Shown here: one piece after another, positions 28,869-36,601 of the stretch
Layout: every line of letters begins with the position of its first letter
How positions within the stretch are numbered: the first letter of the stretch is position 1
NCBI GenBank assembly: GCA_945939115.1
Contig: CAMEVC010000007.1
Span: 20,302-84,301, forward strand
Direction: 5' to 3'
Source: an uncultured Eubacterium sp.
GTDB lineage: Bacteria; Bacillota; Clostridia; Lachnospirales; Lachnospiraceae
Length of the DNA stretch: 64,000 nucleotides
Program-made: the position numbers and the translations under genes
Notes under the pieces: generated by a model
Databases searched by the model: none
Seen by the model: the letters and a program-made list of their open reading frames with translations, nothing else
Told to the model about the DNA's origin: nothing

Positions 28869-30143
28869 ATGAGTGAGTATAGGCAAAGGATTGTTGATGA
28901 TATTTTATTGGATAAATTAGAGGCTAAAGGCGCTGTTTTGATTGAAGGTCCGAAATGGTGTGGAAAGACTACTACAGCACTCCAAGTTGCTAAGAGTGTG
29001 ATCCGCATGGATGATCCTACTAAGAGAGACGAGAATATCGTGATGTCTGAATTGAATCCTGTGATGATATTGAGGGGGGATACACCGAGGCTTATCGACG
29101 AATGGCAGATAGCACCTAAGATATGGGATGCTGTGCGATACGAGGTTGATTCCAGAGGTGAGGAAGGACAGTTCATTCTTACTGGTTCTGCGGTTCCTGT
29201 TGAGTCAAAAGAAATTACACATTCCGGGACAGGCAGATTTACATGGCTTACAATGAGAACCATGTCTATGTATGAATCAGGAGAGTCGAACGGCGATATA
29301 AGTCTTGAAGCATTGTTTGATGCACCAGATAAGATATATGCGGTTAATGAACAGGATATTAATTCACTTGCATATATAATATGCCGGGGCGGATGGCCGC
29401 GAGCAATTGGTATGAGAGAAAAAGCGGCTCTATCACAAGCTGTAGATTACTATGATGCCGTAATTAAGTCTGATATTAACAGAGCAGATGGGGTTAATAA
29501 AAATCCAGAGAGGGTTAAAAGACTTATGCGCTCTTATGCAAGACATCAGGGAGCACAGGTAGCTAATACAATATTAAGAGACGACATTGCTGCTAATGAT
29601 TCTGAAGGTTTGAGTGATGAAACAGTTATGTCTTATGTTAATGCACTGAAGAAAATATTTGTTGTAGAAGAGATGCCAGCGTGGAGTCCTAATCTACGTT
29701 CTAAGACGGCTATAAGGACTTCTGATACAAGATATTATGTTGATCCATCAATAGCGGCAGCAGCATTGGGTATAGGGCCAAAGGATTTGTTATCAGATCT
29801 CAATACATTTGGATTGCTTTTTGAGACCTTGTGTGTAAGAGATCTACGCGTTTATGCGGAATATATTGGGGGTGAAGTATATCATTATAGAGATAAGACC
29901 GGATTAGAATGTGATACAGTGATACATCTGCGAAATGGTTCCTATGGATTTGCAGAGATAAAGCTTGGTGGGGAGAAGCTGATTGAAGAAGGTGCTGCTA
30001 ATCTTAAAGCTTTGAGAGATAAGATTGATACAACTAAGATGAAAGAACCATCGTTCATGATGATTATTGTCGGCGTCGGTTCATATGCTTATAGACGTGA
30101 TGACGGTATATATATTGTTCCTATTGGCTGCCTAAAGAATTGA
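28869..30143 (+). CDS. AAA_14/DUF4143 ATPase with C-terminal nuclease-like domain
   Basis: 424 residues from ATG 28869, five bases after GGAGG; upstream in-frame TTG codons precede that site. Walker A GPKWCGKTT with K33, Walker B LIDEWQ, and sensor-like ILTGSAVPVES place it in the AAA_14 (archaeal-type) ATPases. The C-terminal part matches DUF4143 and has the spacing of a PD-(D/E)XK site: ECD (D349) then AEIKLG (E363, K365). These proteins are common, often multicopy, in gut Clostridia; no function is established. It is monocistronic behind four tandem repeats, which suggests autoregulation or DNA binding. Confidence 0.88.
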   Translation: MSEYRQRIVDDILLDKLEAKGAVLIEGPKWCGKTTTALQVAKSVIRMDDPTKRDENIVMSELNPVMILRGDTPRLIDEWQIAPKIWDAVRYEVDSRGEEGQFILTGSAVPVESKEITHSGTGRFTWLTMRTMSMYESGESNGDISLEALFDAPDKIYAVNEQDINSLAYIICRGGWPRAIGMREKAALSQAVDYYDAVIKSDINRADGVNKNPERVKRLMRSYARHQGAQVANTILRDDIAANDSEGLSDETVMSYVNALKKIFVVEEMPAWSPNLRSKTAIRTSDTRYYVDPSIAAAALGIGPKDLLSDLNTFGLLFETLCVRDLRVYAEYIGGEVYHYRDKTGLECDTVIHLRNGSYGFAEIKLGGEKLIEEGAANLKALRDKIDTTKMKEPSFMMIIVGVGSYAYRRDDGIYIVPIGCLKN

Positions 30144-30165
30144 GTAAAAAGCCTTAATAGTAATG

Positions 30166-30190
30166 TTCCCCTGCCGGGCAGACAGGGGAA
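30166..30190. terminator. Hairpin between convergent genes
   Basis: TTCCCCTG (30166-30173) pairs with CAGGGGAA (30183-30190). Lies between a plus-strand and a minus-strand gene end; no clear T tract on either side. Confidence 0.45.
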
Positions 30191-30196
30191 TAAATG

Positions 30197-30697
30197 TTAC
30201 GGGGCAGCTTTCCTTAGAGCTGCGGATATTGCATCCACAAATATTGAATATGTATACCTGTTGGCAGAATCGTAGGTTATGTTTGTACTCCCGGCTTCCA
30301 TGACTTTGTTTGCAACCTCATCGAAGGAAGTGGAAAGTTTAGGATACATAGTTGTAATTGATTCGGAAAGGTTCACAAGCTCAATGCTGTTAATGTTAGA
30401 AGAATCGACTGTTACCTGTATATCTACCGGATTGCCATCAAGAAGAATGGATGCAGTGTAGACACCGGGACAGAACTTTGGTTCATCGGCATTATCAAGT
30501 GGTGTTTCAATATCAGAAGAAGCAGATGCACTTACAGCACTGCTCTTAGGGTTATTCTTGTTCTTAGAATCATCAGAATTCTTGCTGCTGGCACGGAAAA
30601 CAGCAAAGATAATAAAAGCCACTAAAAGAGCAACAATAATCGCTCCGATAAGGAGCTTTTTAAATGGAATAATAACGATTTTAGTCTGACTCTTCAT
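30197..30697 (-). CDS. Membrane-anchored protein with FMN-binding-like domain
   Basis: 166 residues. One membrane helix at about 14-36 after a basic N-terminus, a Ser/Lys/Asn linker (37-65), then an external domain (about 72-163) with PGVYTASILLDGNPVDIQVTV and a C-terminal DAISAALRKA, the pattern of FMN-bind-like domains found in Lachnospiraceae surface proteins. The covalent-flavin threonine of classic FMN_bind proteins is not obvious. It is divergent from the small lipoprotein next door. Function unknown. Confidence 0.7.
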   Translation of the reverse strand: MKSQTKIVIIPFKKLLIGAIIVALLVAFIIFAVFRASSKNSDDSKNKNNPKSSAVSASASSDIETPLDNADEPKFCPGVYTASILLDGNPVDIQVTVDSSNINSIELVNLSESITTMYPKLSTSFDEVANKVMEAGSTNITYDSANRYTYSIFVDAISAALRKAAP

Positions 30698-30755
30698 AAA
30701 GAAACCTGCCCTTCATATTCATTATTACAAAATATATGAGGCAGATGCGGATAAT

Positions 30756-30944
30756 ATGAAGAAAATTATCCGCTTTATTGCTATTTGCTCCCTCCTCTTC
30801 GCAGGATGCGGCAAAAAGAGTAAAACCACTACCGTTGAGGCATCCAGGGAGAACTCAACCGTAACTGAAAGCGAGGCGTATGATGAACAGGTGGTTAATT
30901 GTTTAATCACACCTGAAATCTTAAGAAAGGAGAAGAAAAGTTGA
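30756..30944 (+). CDS. Small lipoprotein, possibly truncated
   Basis: 62 residues. Signal peptide with lipobox LFAGC, acylated Cys at 18, then 44 polar residues without a domain. Its end overlaps an AAGGAG site that leads to TTGAAGAAAGTACG and a stop after seven codons, so a following gene looks cut off. Both may be remnants at the edge of an inserted segment. The gene may still be expressed. Confidence 0.5.
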   Translation: MKKIIRFIAICSLLFAGCGKKSKTTTVEASRENSTVTESEAYDEQVVNCLITPEILRKEKKS

Positions 30945-31284
30945 AGAAAGTACGATTAAAATAGTATCAATATTCGATTTAATGTGATAATATGGTAATG
31001 TAAATATATAATTTTTTTGGAATCTACGAGTTCGGTATAGCACACCCATGATAGCATATCCTTATATTATTGTGGCTGTGGCTAAAGGTACTGGTATTTT
31101 CTAAGTTTTAACATAGAAAATACGAGGCGTTTTTCTGTAAAATTACAGTAGAATATTGACAGATGATATTTCGTGGATTGCTCAAGGTGGCTTTAATGAA
31201 ATAGGAATTTGATGCTATGAAAGAAATATAGTATGATGGTGCAGAGATTTTCAGATGAAATTATAAAGCAGGAGATAATGAAAG
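30945..31284. other. Gene-free AT-rich junction
   Basis: No convincing coding sequence. It contains a perfect 10-base inverted repeat (31094-31103 with 31114-31123), a short palindrome CTGTAAAATTACAG near 31135, and scattered AT-rich promoter-like words. It probably marks the edge where the accessory segment joined the core genome. Confidence 0.6.
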
Positions 31285-31371
31285 ATGTTTCGACCAATCA
31301 GAAGAACAAAAAATGCAATTTCGGATGAGGCAGCAAAGCGGTTGCTATCACAGGGAAAAAGAGAAATTTAA
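31285..31371 (+). pseudogene. N-terminal remnant of a pyridoxamine-phosphate-oxidase-like gene
   Basis: 28 codons, MFRPIRRTKNAISDEAAK at the start, stop TAA at 31369-31371, preceded by a GGAG site. The sequence matches the beginning of small flavin-binding proteins of the pyridoxamine 5'-phosphate oxidase (NimA-like) family, which normally run to about 150 residues and continue with a GVLAV strand. Here the match ends at exactly that point, so the rest has been deleted. Confidence 0.6.
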
Positions 31372-31386
31372 GAAGGTTAGAGCATT

Positions 31387-32142
31387 ATGAAAAAAACAAG
31401 ATGTGCCTGTTGGATGTTAATTATTGCACTCGTATTTTTAGCAGCATGCAGTGGAAAAAAAGGTAGTGATGCAGATAGAAAACAAACAACAGGTGAAACG
31501 GAATATAAAGAGAAGATAACAGAAAAGGCTTCGGAAAGTCAGACAGAGAGTATGGAGCAGAAAGAAACCGAAAAAATAACTGATGTATTACAGACGGATA
31601 TACAGGAAGAAACACAAGAGGTACAGATACAGCAGGAAAGTTCTGTTAGAGCAGAAACAATTGCAGCCTATGCATATATGGATACCGGTGATGAAACACT
31701 TAACAGACAGTGTGATCAGATACTTGATACACTGATAGACAATTCCATGACAGAACGGGAAAAGGCATATGCGATTTATCGGTGGGTAGAAGGTCATATA
31801 CGTTATAGTGGAGTTACAGCAGAAAATGGATGGGTAAACGGTGCAAAGACAGCTTTGGCAACTGGAAAAGGTAACTGTTATGCATTTTATAGTGTGTCAG
31901 CAGCATTGCTTACAAGAGCGGGATTTGAAAATCTGCAGGTGAATGAACCAGATAATTCACACTACTGGAATCTTGTAAGGATAGATGGTTGCTGGTATCA
32001 TTGGGATACAACAGCCGGTTGGGGTGGAGAAAGATTTTTGCTTACAGATGCACAGTTAGAGGCATACGCATATTATAATGCAAGTGTTGGAGAAACACTT
32101 ACCTATCACTGGAATCATGCAAGTGTTCCTGCTACACCATAG
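31387..32142 (+). CDS. Lipoprotein with transglutaminase-like domain
   Basis: 251 residues. Signal peptide and lipobox LAAC with Cys21; a Lys/Glu/Thr-rich linker to about 90; then a transglutaminase-like fold with a complete Cys-His-Asp triad: C164 (KGNCYAF), H192 (SHYWNL), D207 (WYHWDTT). Such domains act as cysteine peptidases or cross-linkers on the outer membrane face. It begins an AT-rich gene run leading into the MBOAT/AlgX-like acylation pair, so it may act on the same wall polymer. The substrate is unknown. Confidence 0.85.
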   Translation: MKKTRCACWMLIIALVFLAACSGKKGSDADRKQTTGETEYKEKITEKASESQTESMEQKETEKITDVLQTDIQEETQEVQIQQESSVRAETIAAYAYMDTGDETLNRQCDQILDTLIDNSMTEREKAYAIYRWVEGHIRYSGVTAENGWVNGAKTALATGKGNCYAFYSVSAALLTRAGFENLQVNEPDNSHYWNLVRIDGCWYHWDTTAGWGGERFLLTDAQLEAYAYYNASVGETLTYHWNHASVPATP

Positions 32143-32198
32143 CTTTGGATTATGGGATTTATAAATGATAAAGTCAGAAAAAGAAAGGAAAGCTGCAA

Positions 32199-32717
32199 AT
32201 GAGATTAAAAAAATTGGCTGCTGTTTTGATGGCAGTTACTATGGTAATGACGATACAGGCATGTGGAAAATCAGAAAATACAACACAAAAACAGAATACA
32301 GAGAATGTAAAATTAGATGCAAAATCAGCTCGGATAGATGGCAGTATTATTAAAATAGATGATAATATCAAAGATGTCATGAAAAAAATTGGGGAAACAC
32401 AGGATGTGGAACAAGCAAAAAGCTGTCTATATAATGGGTATGATAAGGCTTATAAATACGATGACTGCACGATTAGAACCTATCCGGATGGAGATGATGA
32501 TTATGTGAATTCAATAGAAATCTATTCTTCCGAAATTGGAATTGAAAAGGCAGTGCATGTAGGAGATACCATAGAAACAGTAAAAAAGGTTTATGGGGAC
32601 AATCCTGCATTTGATACGGATACCTATAGTGCCTATGAGGATGAAGAGTATGGTGTGGCATTTTATTATGAGAATGAAAAAGTAAATGAAATTGAAATTT
32701 ACAAAATAGAAAAATAG
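32199..32717 (+). CDS. Lipoprotein of unknown function
   Basis: 172 residues. Signal peptide with lipobox IQAC, Cys22, then a ~135-residue acidic, tyrosine-rich domain containing two similar segments that each begin with a short strand and an amphipathic helix (NIKDVMKKIGE and TIETVKKVYGD), suggesting an internal repeat. It starts 56 bases after the transglutaminase-like gene and ends 11 bases before the MBOAT gene. No enzyme motif is seen. Confidence 0.75.
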   Translation: MRLKKLAAVLMAVTMVMTIQACGKSENTTQKQNTENVKLDAKSARIDGSIIKIDDNIKDVMKKIGETQDVEQAKSCLYNGYDKAYKYDDCTIRTYPDGDDDYVNSIEIYSSEIGIEKAVHVGDTIETVKKVYGDNPAFDTDTYSAYEDEEYGVAFYYENEKVNEIEIYKIEK

Positions 32718-32728
32718 AGGGCAGATTA

Positions 32729-34063
32729 ATGATATTTAGTTCATTTACTTTTTTGCTGTTTTTTTTACCGTGTGTAATGCTGTGCTATTATCTGCCGTTT
32801 GGAATTCGTTATAAAAATACGATACTTCTGCTTGCTAGTTTACAGTTTTATGGAATGGGTGAACCAGTATATATCATACTCCTTATTTTAAGCAGTATGT
32901 TTCATTATTATGCAGGAATCAAAGTAAGCACATCAAAGTATGCAAGGGAGATATTGATATTAGCAGTAATTTTGGATGTTATATGCCTTGGATTCTTTAA
33001 ATATAGCGGTATTGTAAATACAATGCCGGTAGGTATTTCGTTCTATATTTTTCAGGAAATATCGTATTTGGCTGATGTGTTCAGAGATAAGAATATTGTA
33101 CAGAAAAATTTTACGAAATTATTATTATACATAAGTTTTTTTCCACAATTAATTGCAGGACCAATCGTAAAATATCATGATATTAATGAACAGTTAGATC
33201 ATAGAAATATTGATATATCAAATATTGCAGCAGGACTTAGAAGATTTTTGTTTGGATTGTCAAAAAAAGTATTGCTGGCTAATACGTTGGGATTTATTGT
33301 AGATCAGGCATATAGCTATGAAAATCCGGATATGAATGGATTTATTGCATGGACAGCAGCACTGATGTATTGTATGCAGATATATTATGATTTTAGTGGA
33401 TATAGTGATATGGCTATTGGACTTTCACAGATGTTTGGTATCGTGTTAAAGGAGAATTTTCAGTATCCATATGCATCTTTTAGTATCAAACAGTTCTGGA
33501 GAAGATGGCATATTTCACTTAGTTCATGGTTTAAAGAATACTTGTATATTCCGCTTGGAGGAAATAGAAAGGGACGGATTCGGACATATATCAATAAATA
33601 CATCGTGTTTTTTTGTACGGGATTGTGGCATGGAGCAAGTATTAATTTTGTGATATGGGGTCTGATACATGGAACATTTTCTGTATTAGAGGAAACAAAA
33701 ATTTTTGCGAAAATGATTTCAAATAAGGTTATTGGATGGATATATACAGCATTGGTTGTTACGGTAGCATTTGTTTTCTTTAGAAGTGAAGATATTCATC
33801 AGACATTATGTTTCCTGAAAAATATGGTGTATTTTTGGAATCTGAATGGTTCTGTAATGTCGCAATATATCATTTATTTTCATCCATTAAATATTTTTAT
33901 TATTATAATTTCCGTAATTGGGATTTTTCCAGTGAAGAGAATCCTTCCGGATAATTCTATCACAAGGGTAGCAGGTTTTGTGTTTAGTATCATATGTCTG
34001 CTCTTGTGCATTATGCAGCTTAGTGCAGATAAGTATAATCCTTTTATTTATTATAGGTTTTAA
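32729..34063 (+). CDS. MBOAT-family O-acyltransferase (AlgI/PatA-like)
   Basis: 444 residues, about ten membrane helices. Signature segments: FFPQLIAGPIVKY (about 135-147), RRWHISLSSWFKEYLYIPLGG, and the catalytic-type histidine H301 in CTGLWHGASINF. AlgI/PatA-type MBOAT proteins carry acyl, usually acetyl, groups across the membrane for attachment to alginate, peptidoglycan or exopolysaccharide. The AlgX/AlgJ-like partner starts three bases after its stop, the standard pairing. The acceptor polymer cannot be read. Confidence 0.92.
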   Translation: MIFSSFTFLLFFLPCVMLCYYLPFGIRYKNTILLLASLQFYGMGEPVYIILLILSSMFHYYAGIKVSTSKYAREILILAVILDVICLGFFKYSGIVNTMPVGISFYIFQEISYLADVFRDKNIVQKNFTKLLLYISFFPQLIAGPIVKYHDINEQLDHRNIDISNIAAGLRRFLFGLSKKVLLANTLGFIVDQAYSYENPDMNGFIAWTAALMYCMQIYYDFSGYSDMAIGLSQMFGIVLKENFQYPYASFSIKQFWRRWHISLSSWFKEYLYIPLGGNRKGRIRTYINKYIVFFCTGLWHGASINFVIWGLIHGTFSVLEETKIFAKMISNKVIGWIYTALVVTVAFVFFRSEDIHQTLCFLKNMVYFWNLNGSVMSQYIIYFHPLNIFIIIISVIGIFPVKRILPDNSITRVAGFVFSIICLLLCIMQLSADKYNPFIYYRF

Positions 34064-34066
34064 AAT

Positions 34067-35434
34067 ATGAGAAAAAAATTAGATTTAATTTATATAATGA
34101 TTGTCTTTGGAATTTTGTTACTGCTTTCTGTGGGTACATTTATGAAAAATGGAACCTTAGAGAATGAGCAGACTGTGAAAAGACCTGAGATAGTGGAAAA
34201 TAACTTCATAAATCCTGATTTTCTGAATGAGCTGGAAGCATATGTAACGGCAAATTTTGGATTTAGAACTATGTTTATCAATATGAATTCACAAATCAGT
34301 AAAGATATCTTTCATACTTCAGGTGTGGATTCGGTTGTTTTAGGTAATCAGGGATATTTGTATTACGCAGATACAGTAAATGATTATCTGGGAATTATTT
34401 CATTAAATGAAAGAGAACAGTTTAATATAATACATTCACTTGAACTGATACAGGAAAATGTACAGAGTAAAAATGCAAAATTTCTGTTTCTGATAGCACC
34501 GAATAAAAATTCATTATATGACTATATGCCATACAATTATGTAAAGGTGTCAGAGAAAGGAAATGCAGATAAAATATTAGAACAGTTGAAAAATGTGAAT
34601 ACTATTGATTTATTTAGTCTGTTTCATAATCAGTCAGAAGAACTTTATCATAAATTGGATTCTCATTGGAATAATAAAGGTGCATACCTGGTGTTTCAGG
34701 AGATGATGGAGAATTTATCCAAAGAAACGGACAAATACGCAGATGTTTCAGTAGAACGAAGAAAGGATTTTGCAGGTGATTTATATAAAATGCTCAATCC
34801 CTCAGGAAAAGAGAAAGACTGGAATTACTACTATTCTTTGGACAATCAGTATCATTATCTGACACGGACGAGAAGTGTGGAGCAGAGCTATATCGAAACA
34901 GAGAATACCAGAGAAGATGGAAGTCTTCTTATGTTTCGTGATTCTTTCGGAAATGCATTGCTCCCTTTTTTGGCAAATGTTTATAAAAATGCAGTATTTG
35001 ATAAAAATATTCCATATGATCTGAGAAAAATGGATGCCTATCAGGCTGATACAGTGGTAATTGAGATTGCAGAACGAAACCTGTCCTTATTACAGGAAAA
35101 TATGCCGCTTTTTTTTGCACCGTTGCGTCAAAATGTAGAGGAGGATGCCCATGATCTTAGAATAAGTTCTGATATTTTGAATATACAGGAGAATGGTGAT
35201 GCTTTGGTTGAAAAAATTTTAATAGAACAAAAAGAAGACTATACATGTATTAAAGGAAGTCTTGCTTTAGGACAATGTGAGCAGAAAGATAAAATATATT
35301 TGAAGACAGACGATGGGATTTATGAATTAACTCCACAGAAATTTGATGGCAATGAGTATGGTTTTTGTGGATATTTTACACAGGAGATTGATTTATCAAA
35401 GGCACACATTGAAGTTTTGGGTGTAAAGCGCTGA
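34067..35434 (+). CDS. AlgX/AlgJ-like SGNH O-acetyltransferase partner
   Basis: 455 residues. One N-terminal membrane anchor (about 8-26) and a large extracellular domain of the AlgX/AlgJ (DHHW) family. Catalytic features: DSHWN with D198 and H200, and FRDSFGN with S293 as the likely nucleophile. The C-terminal ~75 residues form an extra beta-rich extension. It takes acyl groups moved by the adjacent MBOAT protein and loads them on a surface polymer. Codon use is very A-rich, unlike neighbouring core genes, consistent with transfer. Confidence 0.87.
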   Translation: MRKKLDLIYIMIVFGILLLLSVGTFMKNGTLENEQTVKRPEIVENNFINPDFLNELEAYVTANFGFRTMFINMNSQISKDIFHTSGVDSVVLGNQGYLYYADTVNDYLGIISLNEREQFNIIHSLELIQENVQSKNAKFLFLIAPNKNSLYDYMPYNYVKVSEKGNADKILEQLKNVNTIDLFSLFHNQSEELYHKLDSHWNNKGAYLVFQEMMENLSKETDKYADVSVERRKDFAGDLYKMLNPSGKEKDWNYYYSLDNQYHYLTRTRSVEQSYIETENTREDGSLLMFRDSFGNALLPFLANVYKNAVFDKNIPYDLRKMDAYQADTVVIEIAERNLSLLQENMPLFFAPLRQNVEEDAHDLRISSDILNIQENGDALVEKILIEQKEDYTCIKGSLALGQCEQKDKIYLKTDDGIYELTPQKFDGNEYGFCGYFTQEIDLSKAHIEVLGVKR

Positions 35435-35480
35435 AAAACATATGAAAATATTTATATTTTTGTTTTAAATTTGAAAACAA

Positions 35481-35545
35481 ACGGGAATTGAGTACTTAGA
35501 ATCAGAGTAAAGTTATGAATAACATCTATCCTAAGCAGTTCCCGT
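35481..35545. other. Long bulged hairpin
   Basis: Ten-base arms 35481-35490 and 35536-35545 (one wobble), a 4-base bulge, then five more pairs (35495-35499 with 35531-35535) around a 31-base loop. No T tract on the plus strand; on the minus strand a T-rich stretch follows. It could be a structured RNA, a mobile-element end or a chance fold. Confidence 0.35.
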
Positions 35546-35589
35546 AAAAAAATAACTGAGTTTAACGGATTCAGGCTGAACTTTCCCTG

Positions 35590-35618
35590 TTTATATTAAT
35601 TGATATATATGATATAAT
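35590..35618 (+). promoter_or_regulatory. Promoter for the Rpn-like gene
   Basis: TTTATA (35590-35595), 17-base spacer, TATAAT (35613-35618), with AAAGGAAGG downstream as ribosome site. Confidence 0.55.
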
Positions 35619-35640
35619 AAGGGAAAGGAAGGTATTATTT

Positions 35641-36447
35641 ATGGGAAAAGTAATTAAGAAATATGAAGAGTTAGAGTTTACTGATGATTTCATGTTTTGT
35701 ATGATAATGGCTAACAATCCTAAACTGTGTAAAGAATTGTTAGAGTTAATTCTTGGCATAAAAATCAAAAAAGTAGAACTGGCAGACAATCAAAAGAGTG
35801 TTAATATCACTTATGATGGAAAAGGCGTTAGATTTGATGTATATGTCAACGATACAGAAAATACCGTTTATGATATTGAAATGCAGACTACAAAACAAAA
35901 AGATTTGCCTAAGAGAACAAGATATTATCAGGGTATGATAGACCTTAATCTTATTGAGAAGGGCATGAAATACTCTAAACTTAAGAAATCATTTGTAATT
36001 TTTATCTGTTTGGAAGATATCTTTGGTAAGAATTTGCCTGTTTATACATTCACCAATATCTGTGAGCAGGATCATTCTATAAGATTGGGAGATGAAGCAA
36101 CAAAGGTTATTGTGAATGCATCAGGTTCCAGGGATGGATTATCAGAAGATATGCGTAGTTTCTTGGATTTCTTAATCAAGAAAGAGGCAACCAGTAAATT
36201 TACGCAGGAAATACAGAATGCTGTAGACAATGCGATTGCTAAGAAAGAATGGGAGGTGCAGTATATGACGATGTTAATGAAGATTCAGCAGGAGCGTGAA
36301 GATGCTGAAATTTATAGACTTATAAAAAGCTATAAAACTTTTAACGCTTCTGATGAAAAAATTATTGAAGACTTATCTAAAGAATTTGACCTCACCAGAG
36401 AGGAGGCTGAAGAAGCCTTAAGCAATTATGAAGCCGATAACCGGTAA
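35641..36447 (+). CDS. Rpn/PD-(D/E)XK family transposase-like nuclease
   Basis: 268 residues. N-terminal ELEFTDDFMF is the opening of Rpn/YhgA-like proteins; nuclease residues appear as D66 (GVRFDVYV) and E80/Q82 (YDIEMQT), a D-x13-E-x-Q arrangement. The family includes recombination-promoting nucleases that also act in phage defence in some bacteria. The C-terminal third is a charged coiled helix ending in a short helical domain. Monocistronic with its own promoter and terminator; no inverted repeats of an IS were found. Confidence 0.88.
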   Translation: MGKVIKKYEELEFTDDFMFCMIMANNPKLCKELLELILGIKIKKVELADNQKSVNITYDGKGVRFDVYVNDTENTVYDIEMQTTKQKDLPKRTRYYQGMIDLNLIEKGMKYSKLKKSFVIFICLEDIFGKNLPVYTFTNICEQDHSIRLGDEATKVIVNASGSRDGLSEDMRSFLDFLIKKEATSKFTQEIQNAVDNAIAKKEWEVQYMTMLMKIQQEREDAEIYRLIKSYKTFNASDEKIIEDLSKEFDLTREEAEEALSNYEADNR

Positions 36448-36469
36448 TAAATAATATTGCCACTAAAGT

Positions 36470-36511
36470 AAGAGCTGTTTTCTTTCTGATATGAAAGGAG
36501 ATGGCTCTTTT
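36470..36511 (+). terminator. Terminator after the Rpn-like gene
   Basis: AAGAGC (36470-36475) pairs with GCTCTT (36504-36509), an inner CTTTC/GAAAG stem lies within, and TTTT follows. Confidence 0.7.
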
Positions 36512-36601
36512 AACCATTTGACTTAAACATCCTATCCTTTAATAGTCACGGGCAAGAAAATATTATATAATCTGTATAACATATTTTTCGGAGGAAGATA
36601 G

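Noticed and set aside
35641..36447. Insertion sequence around the Rpn-like gene
   Set aside because: No terminal inverted repeats or target duplications were found flanking the gene; it has its own promoter and terminator like a normal gene.
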